A stretch of 64,000 nt of DNA from Jaenimonas drosophilae (GCA_030849065.1 JASAON010001592.1:1-64000); one strand, 5' to 3'. Shown: positions 19,836-30,749, counted from the first letter of the stretch. Translations and numbers: made by a program. The notes: a model not told the origin generated them from the sequence alone.

Positions 19836-20133
19836 TGATGATGAGGATGGCCGCAAGATCTCACAACGTCGCGTGGAGGCGTTGTTGTTGTCAGCGACGC
19901 GCACCACATTCACCTTTCCATCCTGCCTCGACGCATGCAATGACATGGATGCCACGACGTGAAGTGATGGAGAGGCACCCACAACAACAACAACAACAAC
20001 AATCTGAGGAGGTGAGGTGGTACGCTGCACAGGTGCGTGATGGATTGCTGCATGAAGATGATGCGCACGAACTGTTGGCATCGTTGGCCACCTCTACGAC
20101 ACAAGTTATTGGCACAGACAACAACAACAACAA

Positions 20134-20164
<31 letters not shown>

Positions 20165-22963
20165 AGCAAGATGGCAGCGGACTTGTTTGTTGGTGCGTTG
20201 AGCGCCGCATCTTCGAGCACGTCGTCGTGGAATTGGATGAACCTGTACCAACTACTTTCATTAGATGCACAGCTACGTGTGCTCGTGCATCTCCTAGCGG
20301 AGCAATCATCATCAGCAACAACAACAACAACAACATCCAGTGACGAGTTGTGTGTGGGCGGTGATGCGCTCATGACATCCATGTTGCGTGTCTGTGTGGT
20401 GGAGAAGGAGCATCACCCACATCATCTCATGGCGGTATTGATGCACATGAACGCCGCCAACACATCACGCATCGATACACAACTTCTCACCATCTGCGTG
20501 CGACGTGCTCTGGCCAACTCATGTGCCATCATGTACGCCGACAACGCCAACAACAACGTGGAGCAGCTCCAACATGTTGTGCAGCATGTGATACATCTCG
20601 CGGAGCACGTTCTCGCATCAACGGATGAGCTCCATGACGCCATGACGATGGCAGGATTGATGTACGAGGCCATGGCCTATGATGCACCATCAACATGGCA
20701 TGATGTATATCCTGATGTGTTCGTGCATCACGATAATCTTGGTTATGGCTCATCCATGTGGGCCGTGCTCCGACGAAACAACAGCGATGTGAATGTTCTT
20801 CCCTCAGCTGAAAAGCTCAAGAAGCTGGTGATGACGATGCCACCACAACTTCGTCAGCGCAGCCTCGATGTGGTGGCATGCCAGCTTCTTCAACAACAAC
20901 AACAACATCATCATCATCATCACGTACGTCTCTTTGACGTTTATACCTTGATGAATGAGTGTGGTTATGGATGCAGCTACATCAAGTGGATCAGCCACAT
21001 GCATTTTGTTGTTGGTGTTGCATCATCATGCACAACACAACGCCTTCTTCAGAGGTGCCGCGAGCCTCATCATGTCCTCGCCGTGATGCAACACTACAAA
21101 CCATCATCATCATATTCAGGTACATCATCTTCGTCTGTTGGCATCATGATGGATGCGATTGACCAACTACGTCGATGTGATAGCGTTGGTGGTGTCGTTG
21201 GCCATGATTTAGTATACGTTGTGCTTCATGTACGTCTGCCACAACAACAACAACAACAATGTACATCATCATCATCATCATCATCACGCTCACTACGTTT
21301 GGTGTGCAGTGCTCAACCACATGTGTACGACCGCATGGACCAAACACACTCCTCCACACAAAACACACGTGAAAATGTCATCGATGATGTTGCTGATGAT
21401 CATGATGCATCCTTGATGAACGGTGTTGTGCCACCATCGGTGGTACGTCGGCCACTTGCTCATGATGACCGCGACGTACTTCAACACATGTTGATGAAGC
21501 TCCTCCTCCTCCCTACTCAGCATGATGTTTCGTGGACGAAGAAGAGAAGCTCGCTGCATACATCGCCAACCTTCTCCGCCTCACTTACACGTGCAGCGTC
21601 ACTGTTCGGCGTGGATGGCCTCACGTGGCTAACATCGGAGTTGTTGGCTCGGCATCATGTTGGTGCGGCGATGATGGTGTTGCGCAACATGATGGAGCAA
21701 CACATGCATCCAAACATGCGTGTGCTGGCACAACTCGTGGAGGTGGCACGGGTACATGATGATGATGATGATGATGATGATGATGTGTTGTTGGTGGTGC
21801 TGCGCTTTCTTCTCGAGGAACATCCGCAATCTGCGCCGGCGGTGTGTCGCGCGGTGGTGGAGCGACGAATCACGCAACTTCGCGTGGATGATGTTGATGA
21901 TGCAACAACAACAACAACAACAACAAATGATGATGATGATGATGATGTGCGTCCTACACACACGAAGTGTACGGAGGAGCAGGACTTGGCTGTGTTGGAG
22001 TTGTTGGCGTTGTTGGCGCTGCATCACGCAGAGCTGCGACGTCTCGTGTGTGGCCTTCACACCACCTCCACATGCACGCATCCTCGCATGCAGAAGTTAT
22101 ACAACCTCCTTAACTCATCCTTGGTACAATCATCATCATCATCATCTTGTGGTGCTCTATCTGTGAGTGCATCCACGCTTCGACGCATGCTTCATGTTGT
22201 GCCACGCACACACGCACACGTTGCGATGGAGTTGGAGGTCTTCGTGCATGGCCATCAAACGTGTGGCTTCTTCAGCTCCGCTGGACCTCCATCAACGCCA
22301 ACATCCTTGTTGCGTCGCATCTACACACATCATTTGGTGGAGCTGTGGCCCTTGGCTCTGCGTGAGCTCAGTAGCACATCCTTCAGCACATCATCATCTT
22401 CTTCATCAGCAACTTCCATCAGCATCGTGGATGCGCACAAGGCGTTGCGTGTGCTTCTTCTTGGTTATGATGCTTCATTCACGTGCACCTCACTTGTGAT
22501 GAAGCATGCGCAACACATTCTCCTCGCGGATCATCCACGATTGGTGCAACACGGCCGACGTGGCCAGCGCACACAAGATGCGCAGCTCCTCCACACACTC
22601 CTGCTTGTCATGGCACGTCTTGCCGCGGATGGAGATGCCGAAGCATGTGCGCGTTGGCTTCCACGTCAGCAAGAGGAAAAGATGCCCGTCAAGCTGCGCA
22701 TGATGAAGCTGCGTGTGCAGCACATGTTGATGCCACAACAAGACGATGAAGATGTGCGGAAGGAGATGATGATGATGATGAAGGAGGAATGCCGGCGTTG
22801 TTATGCACGTCGCGCCACACGTGGGCCACGACGACGACGTTGTGTGCGACGGAGGCGGAGTGAAAACTTTGGTGATGCGTTGATGCTTCCGCATCATGTA
22901 CGTCGTCTTGTTGCACGAAGTTCGTCGGTGGCGTCCATCTTCATGACTCCATGTTGGTCATGA
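19832..22963 (+). CDS. Large helical-repeat protein, PPR-like, probably mitochondrial
   Basis: A 1043-residue protein. The N-terminus (MAARSHNVAWRRCCCQRR from the third in-frame ATG) is basic, lacks acidic residues and could be a mitochondrial targeting peptide. Long helical stretches follow, interrupted by Asn, Thr, His, Ser and Asp runs. A 35-residue unit near residues 605-640 (GAAMMVLRNMMEQHMHPN) has the helix-G/A-M-x-P-N shape of a pentatricopeptide repeat; other units are less clear. Kinetoplastid mitochondria use many PPR proteins in RNA processing, editing and the mitoribosome. The C-terminus is Arg-rich (RRATRGPRRRR). The start follows TGTAG at 19817-19821. Another alpha-solenoid family remains possible. 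Confidence 0.7.
19997..20137 (+). repeat. Direct repeat copy 2 (141 bp), in the PPR-like CDS
   Basis: Second copy of the 141-bp repeat, in frame within the PPR-like gene near residues 56-102. Copy 1 lies 566 bp upstream in the spacer. Confidence 0.9.
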
Positions 22964-23080
22964 TGATCATCATGTGGAGCTCCTCACGCAAACACACTCT
23001 AACCGCAACCAAGATTTGTATTATCTCTCTCACTCGTGTTGTGTCTCGATGCTCCATCTCTATGTTTTCATGCATGTTGT

Positions 23081-23127
23081 CCTCCATCTTCATCTCTCTC
23101 TCCATCTCACCCAACTCCTTGACGCAG
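23081..23127 (+). promoter_or_regulatory. Predicted spliced-leader acceptor
   Basis: A long CT-rich tract ends in GACGCAG at 23121-23127; a second AG after another CT tract lies at 23161-23162. The next ATG is 23199. Confidence 0.6.
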
Positions 23128-23198
23128 TAGCATCACTTGTGTTGCAATTCTCTCTCACACAGTACGCACACAATTCACGCAACACCTGATTCACGCAC

Positions 23199-23735
23199 AT
23201 GATGATGCGTTGCTCCGCCACCTGCTTGGCAGGCTTCACAATGAAGTACAAGCGTGGCACCGGATTGTGGGATGAGGATCACGTCAACGACTTCAACGCC
23301 GCGCGCTACAACTCTGCCAGGAACACGATGCAGTGGTACCTCAAGATGGAGCACCTCCACGCCTCACACAACATCGTCGCACGCCAATCCACGCAGAGCC
23401 ACAACAACAACAACGGGCTTCACTTCAGTGGCAGCGGCGCCTTTGAGCGTGAGCTGGAGAGACGTGGTGCTCAGCCGGAGAAGTACGTATTAACGTCCAC
23501 GACGGGTGCCAAACGTGTGGCGGAGATGGTGGTGTTGCGGCGTCAGGAGCTCGAGCGGCAATCTGCTACGGCGATGGAGGCGTTGCGTGCGGAGATGACG
23601 TGCGATGCACCATCATCGTGGTTCGATGAAGCACGTGGGCCACTGAATCCCGCCTTTTTGCCAACGATGCGTGCGTGCTACACGAAGGAGATGCCTGCGC
23701 TGACCTCAACACCCATGGTGCGGCAAGCGGATTGA
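23199..23735 (+). CDS. Small unknown protein
   Basis: A 178-residue protein that I do not recognise. It starts at the first of three ATGs after a strong CT-rich acceptor; an internal Met15 (MKYKRGTGLW) is an alternative start. The body is charged, with a basic helix (residues about 88-130, including VVLRRQELERQSATAMEALRAEM) prone to coiled coil, and a short Asn run near 70. No membrane segment is seen, and a targeting peptide is not obvious, although the MMMRCSATCLAGF start is not acidic. The frame fits the spacing of the cluster and has normal codon use, so it is probably expressed. Confidence 0.65.
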   Translation: MMMRCSATCLAGFTMKYKRGTGLWDEDHVNDFNAARYNSARNTMQWYLKMEHLHASHNIVARQSTQSHNNNNGLHFSGSGAFERELERRGAQPEKYVLTSTTGAKRVAEMVVLRRQELERQSATAMEALRAEMTCDAPSSWFDEARGPLNPAFLPTMRACYTKEMPALTSTPMVRQAD

Positions 23736-24010
23736 TGATGATTCATCATCATCATCATCTACACATCTAACAACAACAACGCCATCATCATCATCAACCT
23801 GCACATGTACTCCTCACATCATCACTCTGACTTGCATCTGCACACATGAATTCTTGTTTCATTCGTTGTTGTTGTTGTTGTTTTGTTGTAGCAGCCACAA
23901 GACGATCGTACACACACACACACACACTACAGAAGTACCTTCCATCATCATCATCGTCCCACACCAACAACACGATCATCCACGTGAGCGTGTTGTTTTA
24001 GATCCATGCT

Positions 24011-26488
24011 ATGCCCCGTGAGGCAAATGAGTTGCTGAACTACGATGTCGTGTACCGCTCCAGCGAGGATCCTCAACACCGCATCGATCAGCTCGTCGGC
24101 CACAACGCAGAATCTCTCTTCGCCGAGGACCACACCAACGGTTGGCAGAGTGAGCGACATGGCGCATTCCCGCAAACGATCATCCTTCGCTTCGCGGGCA
24201 ACGTACATCTCGAGCAGATTCGCATTCTCGCGCATGAGTACAAGATCGCGTCGAGCGTGGAGCTCCGCATCTACCAACTCCAAGACGTTGATGTGGCAGA
24301 GCCTCCCTCGTACAAGTCCGTGCGCTACACACGTCTCGGTGCCGTGGATTTCAGCCGCAACGACCAAAGCGGATACCAACTTCGCGAACGCAAGACGGTG
24401 CATCTGCAATATGATGCCTACTTTGTGAAGTTGGTGCTTGAATCACCACATCAGCACGACATGAACCCGTACGATCAGGTTGGCATCTACGCGATTGAGT
24501 GCGTCGGACAAGTGAATCGGCGTGTTGCACATCACGCGGCGCAGGATGTGGCGCTCTTGTGTGGGTTGAGAGAAGCAACGAGCAGCAACGGAGGTCGTCG
24601 CGGATCAGCCACCACACCAAAACACAACAACAACAACAACAACAATCGGCGTGGCAGCAGAGATAGACGTGGTAGCAGAGATCATGGAGAGTTGGTGGCC
24701 TCCTCCAGTGGCGATGGAGGCCCACGTCGAGATCTGCCATCCATGACCTCAGATGATGTGGTTGGCGGCCAGGCAGAGATGATGCTGATGCAACAACAAC
24801 AACAACAACAACAACACCAACAGCAACAACAGCAAATCATGATGTTGATGGGTGGTACCGATGGAGGTGGTGCTACCACGCCTGGCACACGTGGAGGTAC
24901 AACACGCACCGATGATGGCTTCCCCATCTCCGATGCATCTTTTGTTCCGGACATCAACTTTCGTTCCGTCGCCATGATGGAGTTTGAGGATTTTTTCATT
25001 CGTCGGAGTGAGGAGCTCCTCTCGCTGAAGGAGCAAGCGATTGCGATGGAGGATTATGCGGTGGCCACCGATTGCCGCGAGACGCTGAACTCCATGAACG
25101 CGCAGTCGCGACGAATATATCAGCTCGAGCAGGAAAAAGTGCGCGCGATCATCGAGGAAGATTTTGGCGCGGCGGAGAAGGTCAAGGTGGTGATGAATGC
25201 CATGATTGAGCGTGTGTATCGCGAGGCCACCTTGCCAGAGCCGAACAACAACAACAACAACAGTGGGGATGTTGGTGGTGGTGCCTTCACCAACATGAGC
25301 GCAAATGGTTCGGCTTCCATTCCTGCGTTGCCAGAGCCACCAACCTCGTCTGGGAACTACAGAGCTGCACAAGCTCTGCCATCATCACCATCATCCGGAA
25401 GAGGCGCAGCACCACGACGTCAAGCACAGCAACAACAACAACAACAATACAAGGGTGTTGCTGATGATGAAGATGTGGTGGTGGAGGAGGAGGAACAGAA
25501 TCCCTACGAAGATGATATGTACGAAGATAATGATGGTGATGATGATGGAGGTGAGCATCATGATGATGATGATGATGATGATGATGTGGTGGAGGATGCA
25601 CCAACTCCCATGGTGGATGATAAGATTGTGCTCGTCGAGGAGGATCGTGCCATTGACCTGCGCCAGCTGAGCGAGGGTGAGCGCAACGCCGCTCTCTCCA
25701 TCTTGGCCGTCGCCGGCGATGCTGGCAAAGGCATCGCGCTGACCAACAATGGCGCCATCGCGCGCAATCTCGTTCTCGCCGTTGGCAAGTTCCCGACCGC
25801 CTGCCTCTTCTCAAAACGCTTCCGATTGCGTGAGGCCGCCATCAACATCATCACAGACAACATCGCCGACGTGTGCCTCACCAGCGTGGCCAAGGCGGAG
25901 GAGGCCATGTTGAGCTATCTGAACCTTAGCTCATTTGGTGTGCAGGATAGCATCCCGAACAATGTGTTCGCGGCGTGTACCTTCATTCGCATGGCACTGG
26001 CAGATGAGCATCAGTGTTTGGCGAGCGTCTTGACGCCCATGGCCAACCTCATCTCTCGTTTGCTCTCCCGCGCGGCAGATCCACTGCCACGGATTCGTGA
26101 TGAGGTGCTCACCACGCTGACCTTGTACGTGCAAACCTCCGCCTTTCCCATCTCGCTGATTCTGCACGCCATTCTCACCGACCCGATTGATCGCGAACGT
26201 CGCAAAGTGCCGCTGAGCAATGCGCGCGCACAACTTCCACGTCTTCAGGTGTTGCAGCTCATGTTGCAACATCGTCCATCGAGCGTGGATGGCTCCGCTG
26301 ACATCATCCTCGTTTCACTTCTGATTCCATCCTTGGCACACCCGAACAGCGACGTGCGCGATTTGGCCGCACTGTTGGCAGCTACCTTGGCGAACACCAC
26401 GCGAATTGGCATCAAGGATCGTGAGCTGAACAAGATTGGTAATCCAAATCTTCGCGATTTGCTTCGATCACGACGCAAGAGTGTGTAG
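24011..26488 (+). CDS. CEP104: CEP104-like ciliary tip/basal-body TOG protein
   Basis: An 825-residue protein. Residues 1-165 form the N-terminal jelly-roll of CEP104/FAP256: VVYRSSEDPQH, then GWQSER and FPQTIILRF, LEQIRILAHEYKIAS, and a YDQVGIYAIEC end block. A linker full of Asn/Gln runs and Arg/Gly follows (about 185-300). Residues about 318-400 are a charged coiled coil with UVR-like spacing (KEQAIAMEDYAVATDCRETL). After an acidic low-complexity stretch, residues about 550-815 are HEAT-like helices forming the TOG domain. CEP104 binds tubulin and EB proteins at growing cilium tips and distal centrioles. The C-terminal zinc-finger region of animal CEP104 is absent: the protein ends just after the TOG. 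A short out-of-frame ATG lies 5 bp upstream of the start. Confidence 0.85.
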   Translation: MPREANELLNYDVVYRSSEDPQHRIDQLVGHNAESLFAEDHTNGWQSERHGAFPQTIILRFAGNVHLEQIRILAHEYKIASSVELRIYQLQDVDVAEPPSYKSVRYTRLGAVDFSRNDQSGYQLRERKTVHLQYDAYFVKLVLESPHQHDMNPYDQVGIYAIECVGQVNRRVAHHAAQDVALLCGLREATSSNGGRRGSATTPKHNNNNNNNRRGSRDRRGSRDHGELVASSSGDGGPRRDLPSMTSDDVVGGQAEMMLMQQQQQQQQHQQQQQQIMMLMGGTDGGGATTPGTRGGTTRTDDGFPISDASFVPDINFRSVAMMEFEDFFIRRSEELLSLKEQAIAMEDYAVATDCRETLNSMNAQSRRIYQLEQEKVRAIIEEDFGAAEKVKVVMNAMIERVYREATLPEPNNNNNNSGDVGGGAFTNMSANGSASIPALPEPPTSSGNYRAAQALPSSPSSGRGAAPRRQAQQQQQQQYKGVADDEDVVVEEEEQNPYEDDMYEDNDGDDDGGEHHDDDDDDDDVVEDAPTPMVDDKIVLVEEDRAIDLRQLSEGERNAALSILAVAGDAGKGIALTNNGAIARNLVLAVGKFPTACLFSKRFRLREAAINIITDNIADVCLTSVAKAEEAMLSYLNLSSFGVQDSIPNNVFAACTFIRMALADEHQCLASVLTPMANLISRLLSRAADPLPRIRDEVLTTLTLYVQTSAFPISLILHAILTDPIDRERRKVPLSNARAQLPRLQVLQLMLQHRPSSVDGSADIILVSLLIPSLAHPNSDVRDLAALLAATLANTTRIGIKDRELNKIGNPNLRDLLRSRRKSV

Positions 26489-26899
26489 CACCAACACACA
26501 CACACACACATGATGGTTTAGAGGTTGTGTTGCATGTTGGTACATGAAGAAGAAGAAGATGATGATGATGATGGTGTTTGTGTGTGATGAGAGGAGAGTG
26601 AGAGAGCTCCTCCTCTCTACCACCGAGGAGGACGTGTGCTGAATTATGATTGGTCCATGTGGCATGTACCTGGTTGCGGCATGGAACTACCACCTTGTGT
26701 AGCTCATGATGATGATGATGATGATGTTGTTGTGTGTTGATGCTCCTAGATTGAGCAGTGATGCAAGAGATGCAAGAATTCGTTCATGAATTATTTGTTG
26801 TGTATTTGGCGTAACTCTCATGTTGATGAAGATGATGATTCTTCTACTTCATGATTTTTTTTTTTGCAGCTTTCACACACGCACACGAGCATAGCAACA
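26489..26899. other. Intergenic spacer and 5' UTR of WD40 gene
   Basis: Spacer of 411 bp with CA run at the start, GAT/ATG runs (26559-26575, 26705-26727) and a strong T12 tract before the acceptor AG at 26869. No gene seen. Confidence 0.65.
26842..26869 (+). promoter_or_regulatory. Predicted spliced-leader acceptor for WD40 gene
   Basis: A T12 tract (26854-26865) is followed by GCAG ending at 26869. The next ATG is 26900. This is one of the clearest acceptors in the window. Confidence 0.7.
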
Positions 26900-28267
26900 A
26901 TGGATGAAGAACACAACAACAACAACAACAACAATCGCGAGGATGCCATGATGGAGGATGGTGATGAGGCCTTCGTGGATCTCGATGATCCAAACTACGA
27001 AGTGCTCGAGGAGCACGAGGAGGATGAGCAGGGCTCCGATGAAGATGAGATCGATGCCAACAACAACAACAACAACAACATGCAAACCAACAATGAAGAA
27101 GAGGATGGTGGTGATGATGCATCACCGGGAGCAGAGGTGGAGGACCTCAACGTCGTGCCAGATCGCGAGCCCGAGCGCGATGATGCCCTCGCCTTCTTCG
27201 TCGCACCCGAACAGCACCCGCTACACTCCATCGCTGTACATCCCAACGATGCCAACCTCTTCGCCGTCGCTGGTGAAGGCGAGACCATCTACATTCTTCG
27301 CCGCACGCCGGATGGCGCCAACAACAACGACAACAACAACATGAGTGGTGTGGTGTGTGAGCACGTCTTGACGGGCCACACCGACACCATCAGCCTCCTC
27401 TCCTTCTCCCCCAACGGTGCGTGGCTCGCCAGTGGCGGTTTAGATGCGCACGTGATGTTATGGAACACGAACACGTGGACCTGCACACACAGTCTTTCTG
27501 ATCTCTACGGTGAGATCCTGAGCCTCCTGTGGCATCCATCGAGCCTCGTCTTGATTGCCACCGCCGATGATGCGCAGGCGGCGATGTGGAGCGTCGCAAA
27601 AGGCACTCTCGCCATGTTTTTTGTCGGCCATCGCGGGCCCATCACGTGCGTGTCATGGACCTCCGACAACATGAAGCTGCTCACGGGGAGCAGTGATGGC
27701 ACCGTGATGATCTTCTCACCAAAGACGGGCGAGCAGCTCGTCAATGTGGCGAAGGATCTCAGCCCTGACACGGCTGGCGTCACGGCCATGTGCTTCATCA
27801 CGGAGGATCAGTGTGTGGTTGGTTGTGAGGATGGCACGTTACACATCGTCAGTGTGCGTGCTGGAAAGGTGGCCAACCACTTGGAGGATATACACGAACA
27901 AGCCATTGAGGCCTTGGTCATGAATCGCGTGGGCTCACTCTTGTTGTCGGCGGGTTGTGATGGCAAGGTGGTCTTGTGGAGCACCAGCGATCTCAGCCCG
28001 CGGAGTGTGTTGGAGGTTGGGGAGAGCATCATCACCGCCTTGTGGTTGGATCATCGTGTTGTTGCCGGTTGTGGCGATGGCGTGGTGCGAGTGTGGGATG
28101 GGCGTTCATCAGAGGAGGAGCCGCAATCCATCTTGATGGGCCATCGCCGCATGATTCTTCGCATGGCGCCATCAACGACGAATGATGGAGGTGCGTCTGT
28201 GGTGGCAACGGCGAGTGATGATGGCTCGATGCGTATCTTTGCCATTCCATCGGTGGGCTCCGCATAA
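26900..28267 (+). CDS. WD40 protein of the AAMP/Sqt1 family
   Basis: A 455-residue protein. The N-terminus (1-85) is very acidic with two Asn runs. Residues about 95-450 form about seven or eight WD repeats, with clear GH...WLASGGLDAHVMLWNT and GH...KLLTGSSDGTVMIFSP type units and a final ATASDDGSMRIF. An acidic N-terminus followed by an eight-repeat propeller beginning HSIAVHP is the layout of AAMP and yeast Sqt1. Sqt1 is a dedicated chaperone for ribosomal protein uL16 (Rpl10), so a role in ribosome assembly is likely by family. The start is the first ATG after a T12-AG acceptor. Other WD40 families cannot be excluded by eye. Confidence 0.8.
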   Translation: MDEEHNNNNNNNREDAMMEDGDEAFVDLDDPNYEVLEEHEEDEQGSDEDEIDANNNNNNNMQTNNEEEDGGDDASPGAEVEDLNVVPDREPERDDALAFFVAPEQHPLHSIAVHPNDANLFAVAGEGETIYILRRTPDGANNNDNNNMSGVVCEHVLTGHTDTISLLSFSPNGAWLASGGLDAHVMLWNTNTWTCTHSLSDLYGEILSLLWHPSSLVLIATADDAQAAMWSVAKGTLAMFFVGHRGPITCVSWTSDNMKLLTGSSDGTVMIFSPKTGEQLVNVAKDLSPDTAGVTAMCFITEDQCVVGCEDGTLHIVSVRAGKVANHLEDIHEQAIEALVMNRVGSLLLSAGCDGKVVLWSTSDLSPRSVLEVGESIITALWLDHRVVAGCGDGVVRVWDGRSSEEEPQSILMGHRRMILRMAPSTTNDGGASVVATASDDGSMRIFAIPSVGSA

Positions 28268-28470
28268 TGCTGGCTCACACAGATACCAACATGATCATGA
28301 TCAGGATCATGATGATGATGATGATGATGATGATGCGTCGGGTAAGTTGCTAAAACACAATCTAAGACAAGTATCTACGATCATAAACATGTTGCATCCA
28401 TCATTCTTTTCGTGTTTCTGAGTTTGTGTGTATCTATAACATATGTGCTCTTCTTCACTCATATCATCAT

Positions 28471-28499
28471 CATGTTGTTGTTGTTGTTGTTGTTCGTAG
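28471..28499 (+). promoter_or_regulatory. Predicted spliced-leader acceptor for FOP-like gene
   Basis: A GTT run (28473-28494) is followed by CGTAG ending at 28499, six bases before the ATG at 28506. Here the TTG repeat takes the place of the polypyrimidine tract. Confidence 0.55.
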
Positions 28500-28505
28500 T
28501 TTAGG

Positions 28506-29261
28506 ATGCAGGAAGACTTGTTGTTTGATGGAGAGGGCGAGCTCCACGAAACAAGTCAGCTGCTGCTGGAGATGAAGGAGACCCTCTTTCACGCACTCCT
28601 TCGCTCTGGTGTTGTTGGGAAAGTACGGGCTCAGCTCCGTGCCTCCGCCCTCGGCCTCTTGCGTGGCGATGGCGATCTCCAAAACATCTCCACAGGCCCA
28701 ACCTTTGCCGCGGCAGAAGAACCGCTAACTTCACAAATATCGTTGCTCCTCGTGATGGATTTTCTTCAGCAACATCACCTGACACACACCGCGGGAGTGT
28801 TGGCTGAGGAGGGAAGCGCGGCATTCGTGGAGTCGGCGGCAAAACGGCGTTTGGCAGATACGATGGAGTTGTTTCCCGGTAATGGTAGCATGCTCGAGCG
28901 CATTCTTCAGCCGTTGCTCGAGACGGAACGTACAGAGATGATGAGAACGGATCAACAACAACAACAACAACAGCCAACCTCATCCACGGCCAAGGTGGTT
29001 CTCCACCCAACGGAGGTGCCAACGCTGGAGGAGCTCACCATATCTCGCGACGGCGAGCGTAGCTCCATACTCGGCTCCACCACCGCCGTGGAAGATGATA
29101 ATCCAGGTGAAGATGATGGATATCAGCATCATCTTCCTCCGCCACCTCCGCCCGACAACATCGCTGCCAAACTGCGCCTGTGCGAAGAATCGCTTAGCTT
29201 CGTGGACTCTGTTGGGGAGGTCAGCACACGTGATGGCGATGTGATGGAGGAGATGCGTTGA
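28506..29261 (+). CDS. FOP/FOR20-like LisH basal-body protein
   Basis: A 251-residue protein. Residues about 12-100 match the N-terminal dimerisation domain of FOP (FGFR1OP), FOR20 and TON1: an L-x-E-M-K-E-T-L helix, SGVVGKVRAQLRA, then a LisH-type LLVMDFLQQHHLTHTAGVLAEE. The rest is a Gln run, an acidic segment and a Pro-rich stretch (PPPPPP). FOP and FOR20 sit at centrioles and basal bodies; FOP binds CEP19 and CEP350. The last 53 codons, the stop and part of the 3' UTR are inside a 180-bp unit that is repeated once more directly downstream. The start is six bases after an AG preceded by a TTG run. Confidence 0.72.
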   Translation: MQEDLLFDGEGELHETSQLLLEMKETLFHALLRSGVVGKVRAQLRASALGLLRGDGDLQNISTGPTFAAAEEPLTSQISLLLVMDFLQQHHLTHTAGVLAEEGSAAFVESAAKRRLADTMELFPGNGSMLERILQPLLETERTEMMRTDQQQQQQQPTSSTAKVVLHPTEVPTLEELTISRDGERSSILGSTTAVEDDNPGEDDGYQHHLPPPPPPDNIAAKLRLCEESLSFVDSVGEVSTRDGDVMEEMR

Positions 29262-29460
29262 GATGTGCTGCACACCCACAATCCAGGTGAAGACGATGGA
29301 TATCAGCACCATCTTCCTCCGCCACCTCCGCCCGACAACATCGCTGCCAAACTGCGCCTGTGCGAAGAATCGCTTAGCTTCGTGGACTCTGTTGGGGAGG
29401 TCAGCACACGTGATGGCGATGTGATGGAGGAGATGCGTTGAGATGTGCTGCACACCCACA
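29101..29460 (+). repeat. 180-bp tandem duplication over the end of the FOP-like gene
   Basis: 29101-29280 and 29281-29460 are identical except at two positions (29114 T versus 29294 C, and 29130 T versus 29310 C). The unit covers the last 53 codons, the stop and about 19 nt of 3' sequence. The second copy is not translated because the first stop precedes it, and it has no ATG of its own. It must be recent. Confidence 0.95.
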
Positions 29461-29828
29461 ACGCACACAACAACCGGATTTCCTTTTTTTTCTCTTTTTT
29501 TTTGGTTCGTTCCTACCCATAGAGGTACCCCACTTATCCACGTCGTGGTGCGGTGTAGTACGTTGATGCTCAACACATACACGGTCACGCGTAGGGATGG
29601 AGATTGTACCAACACCATCATCATCACTAGGATGGATGCACTTCATAAGGTGTGTTTCTTGTGTGTGCGTGTGTGTGGTGATGATATGCAGCCATCATGT
29701 ACTACCAGTGATGAATGACTGGCACATATATACAGACATCTTCATCTTCTTCTTCTCTTCTACTTCATCTCCAACAACAACAACAACAACAATCATCGTC
29801 ATCATCAATCCTGTAGTAGTGGAGATTG
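29262..29828. other. Intergenic spacer containing untranslated duplicate
   Basis: Spacer of 567 bp. The first third is the second copy of the 180-bp duplication. T-runs (29482-29505), a GT run (29656-29676) and a CT-rich tract followed by CAA repeats then AG at 29816 precede the next start. No gene seen. Confidence 0.65.
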
Positions 29829-30749
29829 ATGCTGCCAACGTTGGTGCGTCGCAGCGCCACCTCCCCTGGCAGAAGCTACGAACTCTTCTGTGAGCTTCTC
29901 CGCACTCGTTGTGGTGTGCGCCAACCTCACCTCCCGCAATCATCTGAGGAGCTCCACACCTCGCCCTCCTACGCCGTCTTTGCGCCGCTCTTTTCGCCAC
30001 ACTTTCACTTTTATCAGCATCAGCTGACAAGTTTTGGTGATGTGCTCGTGGATGCCTACCTCTCCAAGCACATTCTGCGTTGGTCCATGGATGCAGCACG
30101 CGTGGTCTCGCCGAACATGATGGCGCAGCTCAACGCCATTTTTCACAATCACTTTTCGCTGCGCCTGATTGCACAGGAGTGGCAGTTTCAGGAGCTCTGC
30201 CTCCCCTATCATGGATCATCATCCACGCCAACACCAACATCATCAACAACACAAGATGATGATGATGTGCTATCTTTTCTTTCTGCACCACATCACGAAC
30301 ACCGTCGTTCCGATGTTGCGGGAACCTCCTTTGACTTCACGCCGCTCGCCTGCGGCCACAGCGGCTTAGGCTGGCGTCTGAGCCACTTTGTTGGTGCGTT
30401 GCATCACGTCTACGGCGTGGATGTCGTGGAGCACACACTGGAACATGCCTTTGGCCTTGGTGAAGGAGGTCCTACTCGTGAAGATGCTGATGTCGGTGAA
30501 GGTGGCTCATTGGACGATGCCGTTAACGTGGCGGATGTGGCGATGCGACGTGTAACACGTTTGTGCGATCGCTTCTCCGCCGGTGCGCTGGCCGAGGCCA
30601 TTCTCGCCGCGCAAGGGCGTGTGGTACGTTTCCATGCGCAATCACGTGTTCTTCCTGGCGGAGTACATGGGCTGCACACGGCATCAACGTCCTCCAACCA
30701 AACAGATCAGGATCCAGCAGCACCACACACTACTACTACTACTACAGCA

